DNA of 64,000 nucleotides from the NCBI GenBank assembly GCA_037501455.1, contig CM074858.1, positions 14,186,501 through 14,250,500 of the forward strand, read 5' to 3'. Shown here in pieces: positions 11,726-20,660 of the stretch. The stretch's first letter is position 1. The number at the start of each line of letters is the position of its first letter. A model generated the notes under the pieces. That model ran no database searches, was not told the origin of the DNA, and saw nothing but the letters and a program-made list of their open reading frames with translations. The translations under genes were made by a program, and so were the position numbers. Source of the DNA: Lantana camara. Lineage: Eukaryota > Streptophyta > Magnoliopsida > Lamiales > Verbenaceae.

Positions 11726-12171
11726 ATTTTTACCCTTTCCTATTTAGCCGTTTTTCACTAAATAACGTAATCTTATTGACCCCGCTGAGCCTAATTGTTG
11801 TGCAAAGATTTTTGTAGCCACATTATAAGCCCAGGCACAACATAGAAATACCTACCTTGATAATTTAGTTCACCAAGGCTTGCTCATTTGAATTTGTATA
11901 ACGAGTATCTATTCTTAGACCCCTTTTTATTTGTTTTTGGGATTGAGAATGAGGAGTTATTGTGGAAAAGAAAAAAAAAAAAAAAGGGAAGAACAAAGAA
12001 AAGAGAGGAAAAAGAGTGAAAAGAAAAGATATGAAAAGAGAAAGAGTAAAGAAGAGAAAAATAAGATTATACAAAGTGTGAATTTGAAAGTGTGGGATTC
12101 AATTGAAGAGTTGGGACGAACTTTTCGTGTTAACGGTGAATAGAAGTGTCCATGTTTTGATTAGATTAAAT
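11726..12171 (+). other. Non-coding internal region of the LARD-like element
   Basis: No retroviral motif is present in any frame. A strongly purine-biased block of about 95 bp (about 11968-12062, almost only A and G) gives a lysine/glutamate-rich chance ORF. Confidence 0.6.
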
Positions 12172-12255
12172 CTATATTTTAAAACCCGGACCGGAGGTCG
12201 AACCGGAGCCCTTATTGGTTACAGGTTTTAGTGGTTCGACCGGTCGGACCGGTAT

Positions 12256-13077
12256 TGATGGGGTCAAAATACGATCGTCCCACGACAAGACACGTGGCAT
12301 CACGAGATGATGACATCTGTCTCCCCAAGGCTGCATCATCAGTTCACAAGCGCTGAACCCAACGAGCGCGGATCTTCTTCAGGAGTTAAGCCCAACGAGC
12401 GCTATCACTCCAACGAGCGTCCTACACACCAAGCGATAGGTACGCCTACGTGCCAAGGGAGCCCTCTTCGAGCGTCACATTCCCTCAGAGCGGCCTCCCC
12501 TTTGGCTCGTCACTTGAATTGGGGCCAACATTCCCCTCAGTGGATATCTTGGCCTCCAAGGCTCAAGGTTGTCACGAGCGCGCTCTCAAGCCCTCGTCAC
12601 CAACCACCCACATGGCTCTCTGACACACCGTACATGCCCGCGCACCTGCCACTGTTGCTAGCACTAACTTTTGGGCCGCTTTTGCAGAAGATTCCTCCTA
12701 GGTTTCTCTCTCACAGCGCCACGTGTTAGGGCAACATTCGGCCAGGACCACTTGAGGCAAATGACCAAAGGGCCCTTGACCCTCAACTATAAATAACCCA
12801 AGTCATCTTCTACACTGTAAGCATTCTCTAAGCTTTCTTCATCACTGCAACTGTGACTGAGCTTACACTTATCTTCATACATTGAACTGATTTGAGCGTC
12901 GGAGAGCCAAACTGGGTATCACCCCCAGTTTCCCCAGCTTGGCCATCTGACCTTTCTTGTGCTTGTCCCAACAGGTTGAACCCCTTCCTCTTTTGCCGGC
13001 GAAGCTCCGGTGGTTTCCTCCACAAAATACAAATCGTAAAGTGATCGGATTCGGACCATCCATTCCCGGACCCATCA
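12256..13077 (+). repeat. 5' LTR of the Tat element
   Basis: It runs from TGATGGGGTCAAAATACG to GGACCCATCA. A TATA box, TATAAATA, lies at 12788-12795. The word ACGAGCG recurs at least six times. A 140-codon ORF (12307-12729) is identical in both LTRs but shows no protein motif. The 3' LTR is identical except for one base seen near 12932. Confidence 0.95.
12788..12795 (+). promoter_or_regulatory. LTR TATA box
   Basis: TATAAATA in CCTCAACTATAAATAACCC is the canonical plant TATA sequence. It is conserved in the 3' LTR (24694-24701) and in the solo LTR at 46177-46186. Confidence 0.7.
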
Positions 13078-13081
13078 TTTT

Positions 13082-13099
13082 TGGCGCCGTCTGTGGGAA
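13082..13099 (+). promoter_or_regulatory. Primer-binding site of the Tat element
   Basis: TGGCGCCGTCTGTGGGAA starts 4 bp after the LTR end. The TGGCGCCGTC start is typical of Tat-type elements. The exact primer tRNA was not determined. Confidence 0.75.
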
Positions 13100-13168
13100 A
13101 CCAGTCTTCCTTATTCTTCCTTCCTTTTTGTTGGTAGAAAAACAAGCACATCTTCATTTTCAACAGCC

Positions 13169-16100
13169 ATGGTTGCAACGAGATCTGGAGCTGTGGGAGG
13201 AGGAGAAAACACCTCCCAGGGTGCAAATATCGTTCTTCCCTCCACCGCCACTGGTGGAGCGCCGCCACAATCCGTCGCCGCTGGTGGAGCACCTCCCGCC
13301 GCAGGAGTGACTCCACAAGCTGAATCTTCTGCACCACCACCTGCACCGCCGGTGATGCCCATTCCCACCACCGCGGGAGGAGTTTCTCTCTCAGCTCCAC
13401 CGCCACTAGCACAGAATTCCTGGGTCCACCCCCAGATGAGTCTTGGGATGCAAAGTTATATGATGCCTCCGCCTGGCTACACTCTTACTCCGGCTATGAT
13501 GGCGCCGCCGGTCCAGCCGTACCATGCCGGACAACTCCAGCTCCCAGTGGTGGTCCCCAGGGAGATTGAAGGAGTGGAATTACCTCCACTGACCACCCAA
13601 CAATTACGGGCTCTTTACGCCCAATGTGAGGTTCAGGCGGCTCAGGGGGCATGGGAAAGATTCCATTCCATGTACTTTCCCTCTGGGCAGGCCACTCAGG
13701 TTGCGGCCCCTTTAGGCGGACAGCAGAACTTTCCCCTCAGGGAAGCCCAGGCTGTCCTGAGGGCACCACCACCACCACCACCAGCGAAAGAAGTGCCCCA
13801 GCAGGAGGGTAACGAGCGTGCCTCCGTGGGAAGAAACAAAGAGCCCACGGAGCGAGTGAACGAAAATGAAGGAGACTCTCATGTCTCCAGGAGGGGCTCA
13901 CGAGCCCACAAGGACAAGCAAGTGGAAGTAAATCCTGACGTCCTCGCGGCTGTGCAAGACCAGCTACAGGGCCTCAAGGATATGGTGGGACAGCTCTCGC
14001 GAGGGCGCTCAACTCAGATCTCCCATAGTCGGGATGAACGGGTTGACGCCAGGAGCACCCGCACCAAGGACCCTCCACCAAGGGTCCCCCGTCGCAAGGA
14101 GCCGGAGGAAAACTTCGGCACGTACGAATATCACCCACTGGCGAGGGGTTCGTCCCTCGTCGAAGAAGTTCTGATGGCCCAAGCAGGAATGGCCAAAGTC
14201 CCTACGTCCATCAACAGATACGACGGGACAACCGATCCAGCGGAGCACTTGGATCATTTTGTGCACCTCATGCACCTTTACGAGCACTCCAGCCATTACT
14301 GGGCGAAAGTGTTTGTCACTTCCTTGGTAGGGATGGCCCAAGAGTGGTATAAGCGCCTGCCACCGCGCTCGATCCACTCGTATGAAGAGCTGGCCGATGC
14401 CTTCCTCAACCACTTCAACTCTTTGAAGGCACCAGTCACCGCACCCACAGCGCTTTACAACGTGGTGCAGGGCAAGAGCGAATCACTGCGCTCGTTCTTC
14501 GCCCGCTTCAATAAGGAGATCTTGCAGGTGGAAAGGCCCTCGATGGATTTCTTGATCCCAGTTCTCTTCCAGGCTGTGGATCACAAGCAGTATGTGAGCA
14601 AAAAATTTGCTGATGCCATCGTGGAGAGAAGGCCCGGGACCCTCATGGGCCTAAGAGAAATAGCCGAGCCGTTCTTCGCGCTCGAAGATATGTATGGGAC
14701 GAGTGGTCCCCGTCATCACAGCCCGGCCCGGAACGAGCGACCCCATCACGAGCGGGGGCGGGATGTGGCAGTCAAGAAAGAGCGCCCACAAGAGCGCAGG
14801 AGGTCGCCACCACCCCCTCGTCGATTCGAGCGCATTCCGCTCACCCGGCCAAATTCTGAAGTCTACAATCTCTCCGATAAAAAGCTCTTCAAAAGACCCA
14901 TCAAAATGAGAGAAACAGACTCACTCAGGCGCTCGAACAAATACTGCGCCTTCCACAAGCAGAGAGGGCACGACACGGATGAGTGCCGGCAGTTGGAGGC
15001 TGAAATCCAAAGGCTCGTTGCAGGGGGCCACCTGAAGGAGTTTGTCCGGGTGCTCGAGCGCTACGATGAACAATGCAATGAGCGCTCCGGAAGGAGAAGA
15101 AGGAGTCCTTCCCGGTCAAAGAGCCCAAGGGGTAGGGGACCCCCTGAAAGCAGCAGCCGCCGAGGCAACAAAGGCAAAGCCCCTGAGCAAGAGAACGAGC
15201 CCTTCGCAGTCATAAATATGATCGCAGGAGGCTCATCAGGAGGGGATTCAAACGCCTCCCGACGGAGGTTCGTCCGGAGCTACAACCAACGCCCATCAGT
15301 GCCCAAGCCTATCTACGCCATCCAAAGATCAAGCACTCAAAGATCAAGAGAAAATGATGTAATAGGCTTTGATGACAGGGATCTAGAACATATTGTAACG
15401 CCCCATGGGGAGGGTGTAACCTCAGATTGCCCCATGGTGGTTAGTTTAGATGTTCATAACCATGTTGTAAAAAGGGTATTGGTGGATAGTGGAAGCTCAG
15501 TTAATGTTTTGCCTTACTCTACTTTCTTAAAAATGAAGGTTGATCTCCCGCTCGAGCCTCTTAAAACAGCCCTCATTGGCTTTGGAGGCTCGGAAGTTGT
15601 CCCACGAGGGCAAATACGCCTAGCTACCTCATTCGGCCGAGCCCCTCGACGTAAAACACTCTTGGTGACGTACGCAGTGGTGGAGATTGACATCCCTTAC
15701 AACATCATAATTGGGCGACCAGCCCTCGTGGATTTCAAAGCCATCATCTCCACCTACCACCAGAAGATTAAATTCCCTACTTCCGAGGGCGTGGGAGAAG
15801 TGCTGTGCAATGTGCGAGAGGCTTGGGAATGTTACATGCTGTCCCTCAGAAAGCCAAAAGCGGAGAAAACCTTCCAAATTGGTTCCACCAAAAAGGCAGT
15901 AGATTTCCCCAACTTGGATGAGGATAGCCCAGCACGGAAAAGGGCAAAATTGAACAAGAAGAAGAATAAGAAGAAGAGAGGAAACAACGAGGAGAATCCC
16001 CTCGAGAATGTTCCCCCAGGGACCGTTGGCGGATCGTCCTCAGAAGGAGACGAGCCGGAAGAGAGTGAACCAGCCTCTGGCGATCATTTGACGGGAAAGA

Positions 16101-19100
16101 AGAGGGCGCTCGAACTTCCTCGCCCTGAGGTGAGAATCGAACCCTCGGAAAAATTCCTCACCATTGAGCTGGAGCCTGGAAACAAAGACAAGACTACACA
16201 GATAGGCTCAAACCTCTCAGGGCCTTCTCAGATCATGATGATTGATTTTCTAAGGGAGAACAAGGATGTATTCGCGTGGAAAGCTTCTGATCTCACAGGA
16301 ATTGACCCGAGCATCATTGTCCATAGACTTAATGTGGATCCATCTTTCAAGCCTATCAAGCAGAAAAAACGGGATGTACATGGCTTTCGAAAGAAAGTCA
16401 TTGAAGAGGAAGTCAATAAGCTCTTGGAGGCTCAGTATATCGAGCCCATCTTGTACCCGGAATGGTTGTGTAATGTCGTCTTGGTGCCCAAGAGCGCAAA
16501 TAAATGGCGCATGTGCAACGATTTCACGGATCTCAACAAGGCCTGCCCTAAAGATCCATACCCGTTGCCCCGTATTGATCAATTGGTGGATTCGACCGCT
16601 GGCTGCGAGCTCATGAGCATGATGGATGCTTTCCAGGGATATTACCAGATCTTTATGGCTCCAGAAGATCGCCCCAAAACCTCGTTCGTTGTCCATCTAG
16701 GGGTGTATTGTTTCTTAGTCATGCCCTTTGGACTTAAGAACGCCGGAGCTACATATCAGAGGCTCGTCAACAAGATGTTTGAAAATGAAATTGGGAGGTC
16801 CATGGAGGTCTATGTGGACGATATGATTGTGAAAAGCGAGCGCCAGGACTCCCACTTGGAAGATCTCAAGCGCACCTTTTCTATCATGCGACAATATGGA
16901 ATGAGGTTGAACCCCTCGAAGTGCACCTTTGGAGTACAAGGGGGAAAGTTCTTAGGGTACATGGTCAGTCAGAGAGGAATTGAGGCCAACCCGGAGAAGA
17001 TCAAGGCTATTTTGGAGATCCCTTCCCCTCGAAATTTGCGGGAAGTGCAGGTCCTGGTGGGGAAAATAATCTCGTTGAACAGGTTTATTTCGCGCTCGGC
17101 CGACAGGAACCTTCCCTTTTTCAAAATTTTGAGGAACGCCCGTAACTTCGCTTGGACAGAAGAATGCGAAAGAGCGCTACAGGATATGAAGGCTTATTTA
17201 TCGAGCGCTCCACTGCTGACTAAGCCTGTCGAAGGCGAAAGGTTGTTCATGTATCTTTCTGTTTCTCCTGAAGCCACGAGCGCGGTTCTAATCGCTGTAC
17301 GAGAGCGGAAACATTTGCCCGTCTATTATCTAAGCAAAACCTTGCAAGGAGCCGAAAAGAAATATTTGGAGATTGAGAAGTTCGCGTTCGCTCTTATCAA
17401 CGCCTCAAGAAGGCTACGGCCTTACTTTCAAGCGCACTCCATAACAGTTCTCACCGACCAACCCTTGAAGCAAGTGTTGTCCAAACCGGACGTATCTGGC
17501 AGATTAATCAAGTGGGCCATCGAATTGAGCCAGTTTGACTTATGTTTCGAGCCCAGGACCGCGATACAAGCTCAAGTTGTGGCGGATTTGTTGGTTGAAC
17601 GTTTTGGTTTCGAGCCCGCCGTTGCGGAGAATGAGGGGTTATGGGTACTGCACACAGATGGTTCCTCAACCTCTCAAGGGGGAGGAATAGGAGTGGCCCT
17701 CAGAAACCCCGATGGGATTGAACTGGACTTTGCGATCAAGCTGGACTTCCAAGTCACTAATAATGAAGCGGAATATGAAGCCCTCGTGCAAGGGTTGAAC
17801 ATAGCTTTTCAGAATGGAGCCTCCAGAATCACTGCTTATGTGGATTCACAGTTAATAGCAAGCCAGATTGAAGGAACATATGAGGCTCGAGAAACCACCA
17901 TGATACAGTACTTAAAGAAAGCCAAAGAAATCATTGGGAAGTTCAAGGAATTTCATCTACTTCAGGTGCCGCGAGGAGAAAACGAGCGTGCGGACGCTCT
18001 TTCAAAGTTTGCTTCAGCTTTAGAGGGCACTTCCGAGCGTTCTGTTACGTTCCTTAGAACTGAGGAACCTTTGATTAAGGAAAGGGTCGCCACCGAGATG
18101 ATCGCCATGATTGATCCAAGCGAGCCCTGTTGGCTTGACGACATCATCATTTTCCTGAGGGATGGAATCACTCCAACTGACAAGGTGGAAGCCAGGAAGG
18201 TCAGGAATAAGGCCCCTCGTTTCGCTCTGGATCCCGAGGGGAGATTGTTCAAGAAATCATTTCAAGGACCCCCAATGAGATGCCTAAGGCCCTCACAAGC
18301 GAAGGAGACGCTCGAGCTCATACATAATGGGAGTTGCGGGAATCATTCCGGAGGGCGTATCTTGGCAAAAAAGATTCTGAGAAGTGGGTTTTATTGGCCT
18401 ACAGTTCTCCAGGATGCCATTGAATTTTCAAGGAAATGTCCCAAATGCCAATTTCATTCAAATCTCCCTCAATTGCCAGCCGCACCAATGATCCCAATAG
18501 ATGTCTCTTGGCCGTTTGACCAGTGGGGAGTAGACATTGTGGGCCCCTTGCCCATAGCTGCGGGACAAAGGAAGTTTGTCATTTTAGCCGTCGATTACTT
18601 CACCAAGTGGGCCGAGGCTGAAGCCGTTGCAAAAATCACTTTCAAGGTTGTAAGGGACTTTATTTGGAAGAACATCATTTGCAGGTACGGGATACCGAGG
18701 GTGCTCATATCTGACAATGGATCCCAGTTCATAGCAGCTGACACACGAGAGTGGTGTTCTGAGTTGGGGATAGAACAGCGATTTACCTCTGTAGGACATC
18801 CACAATCTAACGGACAAGCAGAAGTTACCAACAGGATCATTTTGCAACATCTGAAAACCATGCTTGAAAGCAAGAAAGGTGAATGGGCTGAGGAGCTGCA
18901 AGGAGCGCTTTGGGCTTATCGCACCACCCCACGAGCAGCCACTGGAGAAACCCCGTACGCGCTCGTTTATGGATCAGAGGCAATGATACCTGCGGAGATA
19001 GTAAATGAATCCGCTCGTGTCGGCTATTTCGAACCTCAGCTCAACGATGGCAACAGGAGCTTGGAGTTGGACTTGCTGGATGAAAGGAGAGACCGAGCGT

Positions 19101-19360
19101 GGGCTAAGATCCACCGCTATAAAGCCTCTGTAGCCCAACAGTACAACAAGCGTGTGAAGGAAAGAACTTTCCAGCTGGGAGACTTGGTTTTGAAGAAAGT
19201 GGAAGTATCCAAACACGTGGGCAAGTTGGACCCCAATTGGGAAGGCCCATTCAAGGTCATACAACTCAGAGCTAACAACACTTACACCCTGGAGACACTT
19301 CAAGGCGAGCGCTTGCCTCGCCCTTGGAACGCATGTAACCTCCGGCGGTTTTATGTTTAA
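13169..19360 (+). CDS. gag-pol: Gag-Pol polyprotein of the Tat element (2063 aa, uninterrupted)
   Basis: This one frame encodes capsid, protease, reverse transcriptase, two RNase H domains and integrase. The N-terminus is rich in Ala, Pro and Gly. The capsid region spans about residues 300-520, and a Tat-type knuckle C-X2-H-X4-H-X4-C starts near 593. The protease motif VDSGSSVNVLPY is near 772. RT spans about 1050-1300 with YVDDM near 1215. A degenerate RNase H follows, then a second RNase H (HTDGS near 1497, NEAEYEAL, DSQL). Integrase has an HHCC zinc site from about 1719 and catalytic residues D1789, D1849 and E1885, giving DD35E. There is no chromodomain. The ATG at 13169 is 70 bp after the primer site and suits the leader. 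With no stop or frameshift, the product is probably functional, cut by its own protease. How Gag is made in excess of Pol is not visible. Confidence 0.95.
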   Translation: MVATRSGAVGGGENTSQGANIVLPSTATGGAPPQSVAAGGAPPAAGVTPQAESSAPPPAPPVMPIPTTAGGVSLSAPPPLAQNSWVHPQMSLGMQSYMMPPPGYTLTPAMMAPPVQPYHAGQLQLPVVVPREIEGVELPPLTTQQLRALYAQCEVQAAQGAWERFHSMYFPSGQATQVAAPLGGQQNFPLREAQAVLRAPPPPPPAKEVPQQEGNERASVGRNKEPTERVNENEGDSHVSRRGSRAHKDKQVEVNPDVLAAVQDQLQGLKDMVGQLSRGRSTQISHSRDERVDARSTRTKDPPPRVPRRKEPEENFGTYEYHPLARGSSLVEEVLMAQAGMAKVPTSINRYDGTTDPAEHLDHFVHLMHLYEHSSHYWAKVFVTSLVGMAQEWYKRLPPRSIHSYEELADAFLNHFNSLKAPVTAPTALYNVVQGKSESLRSFFARFNKEILQVERPSMDFLIPVLFQAVDHKQYVSKKFADAIVERRPGTLMGLREIAEPFFALEDMYGTSGPRHHSPARNERPHHERGRDVAVKKERPQERRRSPPPPRRFERIPLTRPNSEVYNLSDKKLFKRPIKMRETDSLRRSNKYCAFHKQRGHDTDECRQLEAEIQRLVAGGHLKEFVRVLERYDEQCNERSGRRRRSPSRSKSPRGRGPPESSSRRGNKGKAPEQENEPFAVINMIAGGSSGGDSNASRRRFVRSYNQRPSVPKPIYAIQRSSTQRSRENDVIGFDDRDLEHIVTPHGEGVTSDCPMVVSLDVHNHVVKRVLVDSGSSVNVLPYSTFLKMKVDLPLEPLKTALIGFGGSEVVPRGQIRLATSFGRAPRRKTLLVTYAVVEIDIPYNIIIGRPALVDFKAIISTYHQKIKFPTSEGVGEVLCNVREAWECYMLSLRKPKAEKTFQIGSTKKAVDFPNLDEDSPARKRAKLNKKKNKKKRGNNEENPLENVPPGTVGGSSSEGDEPEESEPASGDHLTGKKRALELPRPEVRIEPSEKFLTIELEPGNKDKTTQIGSNLSGPSQIMMIDFLRENKDVFAWKASDLTGIDPSIIVHRLNVDPSFKPIKQKKRDVHGFRKKVIEEEVNKLLEAQYIEPILYPEWLCNVVLVPKSANKWRMCNDFTDLNKACPKDPYPLPRIDQLVDSTAGCELMSMMDAFQGYYQIFMAPEDRPKTSFVVHLGVYCFLVMPFGLKNAGATYQRLVNKMFENEIGRSMEVYVDDMIVKSERQDSHLEDLKRTFSIMRQYGMRLNPSKCTFGVQGGKFLGYMVSQRGIEANPEKIKAILEIPSPRNLREVQVLVGKIISLNRFISRSADRNLPFFKILRNARNFAWTEECERALQDMKAYLSSAPLLTKPVEGERLFMYLSVSPEATSAVLIAVRERKHLPVYYLSKTLQGAEKKYLEIEKFAFALINASRRLRPYFQAHSITVLTDQPLKQVLSKPDVSGRLIKWAIELSQFDLCFEPRTAIQAQVVADLLVERFGFEPAVAENEGLWVLHTDGSSTSQGGGIGVALRNPDGIELDFAIKLDFQVTNNEAEYEALVQGLNIAFQNGASRITAYVDSQLIASQIEGTYEARETTMIQYLKKAKEIIGKFKEFHLLQVPRGENERADALSKFASALEGTSERSVTFLRTEEPLIKERVATEMIAMIDPSEPCWLDDIIIFLRDGITPTDKVEARKVRNKAPRFALDPEGRLFKKSFQGPPMRCLRPSQAKETLELIHNGSCGNHSGGRILAKKILRSGFYWPTVLQDAIEFSRKCPKCQFHSNLPQLPAAPMIPIDVSWPFDQWGVDIVGPLPIAAGQRKFVILAVDYFTKWAEAEAVAKITFKVVRDFIWKNIICRYGIPRVLISDNGSQFIAADTREWCSELGIEQRFTSVGHPQSNGQAEVTNRIILQHLKTMLESKKGEWAEELQGALWAYRTTPRAATGETPYALVYGSEAMIPAEIVNESARVGYFEPQLNDGNRSLELDLLDERRDRAWAKIHRYKASVAQQYNKRVKERTFQLGDLVLKKVEVSKHVGKLDPNWEGPFKVIQLRANNTYTLETLQGERLPRPWNACNLRRFYV

Positions 19361-19667
19361 AAGCTCTTTGCAAACTCTGATGTAACAACCCACTTTGACG
19401 GGTTCTATGTACTTCAAATAAAAGTGAAAGGTAACATAATCTTTTTAATTTCTTCGATATTCCGGTTTCTTTGGTTGCTTGAATGGATAAGCCCCACGTC
19501 CCTCGTCTTCTCGAGCGTGGTTGGCAACCCATTCCAATATGAATGCTGTTTTCTCTTATGGGTTACGCTGGCCAGCAATCTACTCCACATGGGGGGACGC
19601 CCTCATAAGGATAGACTGGTTACGCTCACAACCAATTAGGCAAGACGGAAGGGGATCGCGAAGAAAA
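19361..19667. other. Spacer after the Tat pol
   Basis: The sequence 3' of the pol stop has no motif beyond short chance ORFs. It includes a poly(A)-signal-like AATAAA at 19419-19424, which could end a pol transcript, before the tandem repeats begin. Confidence 0.5.
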
Positions 19668-20010
19668 TCCTAGTAGGCCTTGGCTGTTGCTTACAACGCC
19701 TTGCGCTCGAAAACGGGATCTCCCACGAGAACGCATCCTAGTAGGCCTTGGCTGTTTCTTACAACGCCTTGCGCTCGAAAACGGGATCTCCCACGAGAAC
19801 GCATCCTAGTAGGCCTTGGCTGTTTCTTACAACGCCTTGCGCTCGAAAACGGGATCTCCCACGAGAACGCATCCTAGTAGGCCTTGGATGTTTCTTAAAA
19901 CGCCTTGCGCTCGAAAACGGGATCTACCACAAAAAAAAAAAAAAAAGGTCCTAGTATGCCTTGGCCGTTTCTTAAAACGCCTTGCGCTCGAAAATGGGAT
20001 TTCCTGCAGA
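19668..20010 (+). repeat. 68 bp tandem repeat, five units
   Basis: Units begin TCCTAGTAGGCCTTGG at 19668, 19736, 19804 and 19872, with a diverged fifth at about 19949 after an A16 run. Each carries GCCTTGCGCTCGAAAACGGG. The units create repeated chance ORFs on both strands. Tandem repeats between pol and the 3' LTR are a known habit of Tat elements. Confidence 0.9.
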
Positions 20011-20073
20011 ACCAAGAAAATGATAAGAGCCAGAGCGCTCGAATGATGGCCTCAGAATCAAAAAAGGAATTGC

Positions 20074-20415
20074 TCAAGTCTTGAGCGTAGGGGCAATCCC
20101 ACAGTAAGACCCTCACGACCGCTCAAGACTTAGACAAATTTTCAAAAGGAAAAGTTTATGCAAGTCTTGAGCGTAGGGGCAATCCCACAGTAAGACCCTC
20201 ACGACCGCTCAAGACTTAAACAAATTTTCAAGGTTTGTGTCAAAGACAAAATTTATACAGGTCTTGAGCGGGGGGGCAATCTCACCATAAGACCCTCACA
20301 AGCGCTCAAGACTTAGGCAAATTTTCAATTTCAAGAGCAAAAACAAAATTTATGCAAGTCTGGAGTGGGGGGCAATCTCACAATAAGACCCCCACGATCG
20401 CTCAAGACTTAGACA
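20074..20415. repeat. Four tandem units, each with a 12 bp stem hairpin
   Basis: AAGTCTTGAGCG pairs with CGCTCAAGACTT in each unit: 20076-20087 with 20120-20131, and 20162-20173 with 20206-20217. Units 3 (about 20260-20314) and 4 (about 20356-20410) are looser. The loop carries GGGGCAATC and TAAGACCCTCAC. Unit spacing is about 86-97 bp. The array sits just downstream of the poly(A) signal of the antisense gene and upstream of no sense gene. Confidence 0.85.
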
Positions 20416-20542
20416 AATTTTTCATCACAAAAGCAAAACATCATCACAAGGAATAAAGCATTCACAGGAGTATACTACACAGTCTTATTATATGATTCAT
20501 AAATGGACAAGAAGAACAACAAAGTCATCAAAAAAGAGACAT

Positions 20543-20548
20543 TTTATT
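20543..20548 (-). terminator. Poly(A) signal of the antisense gene
   Basis: TTTATT on the plus strand reads AATAAA on the minus strand. It lies about 115 bp after the stop at 20661. Confidence 0.6.
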
Positions 20549-20660
20549 CATTAAAAAGGAAGCGTATTACAAGACAAAAAGGGCTCAAAGGCCTATGAAA
20601 TTCTAATACAAGGGAAAGCAGAGAATCAGAAAAATACAAAGGAATGATGGAGGAAAAGTC

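Noticed and set aside
12307..12729. 140-codon ORF present identically in both Tat LTRs
   Set aside because: Identity reflects recent LTR duplication. There is no known motif, and the frame is broken in the diverged solo LTR at 45627.
13111..13371. Minus-strand Gly/Ala-rich ORF over the gag start
   Set aside because: It mirrors the Ala/Pro-rich codons of Gag.
14009..14413. Antisense ORFs inside gag-pol (also 16250-16696, 17962-18252, 18584-18901, 18974-19417)
   Set aside because: They are shadows of a GC-rich coding strand, with no start context, splice signals or motifs.
19680..20046. Repeated ORFs with ALRSKTGSPTRTHPSRPW-like peptides
   Set aside because: They are produced by the 68 bp tandem repeat being open in more than one frame. 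No upstream signals.
20074..20415. Possible CRISPR array
   Set aside because: Units are long, contiguous and diverged, without regular spacers. The context is a plant retrotransposon.
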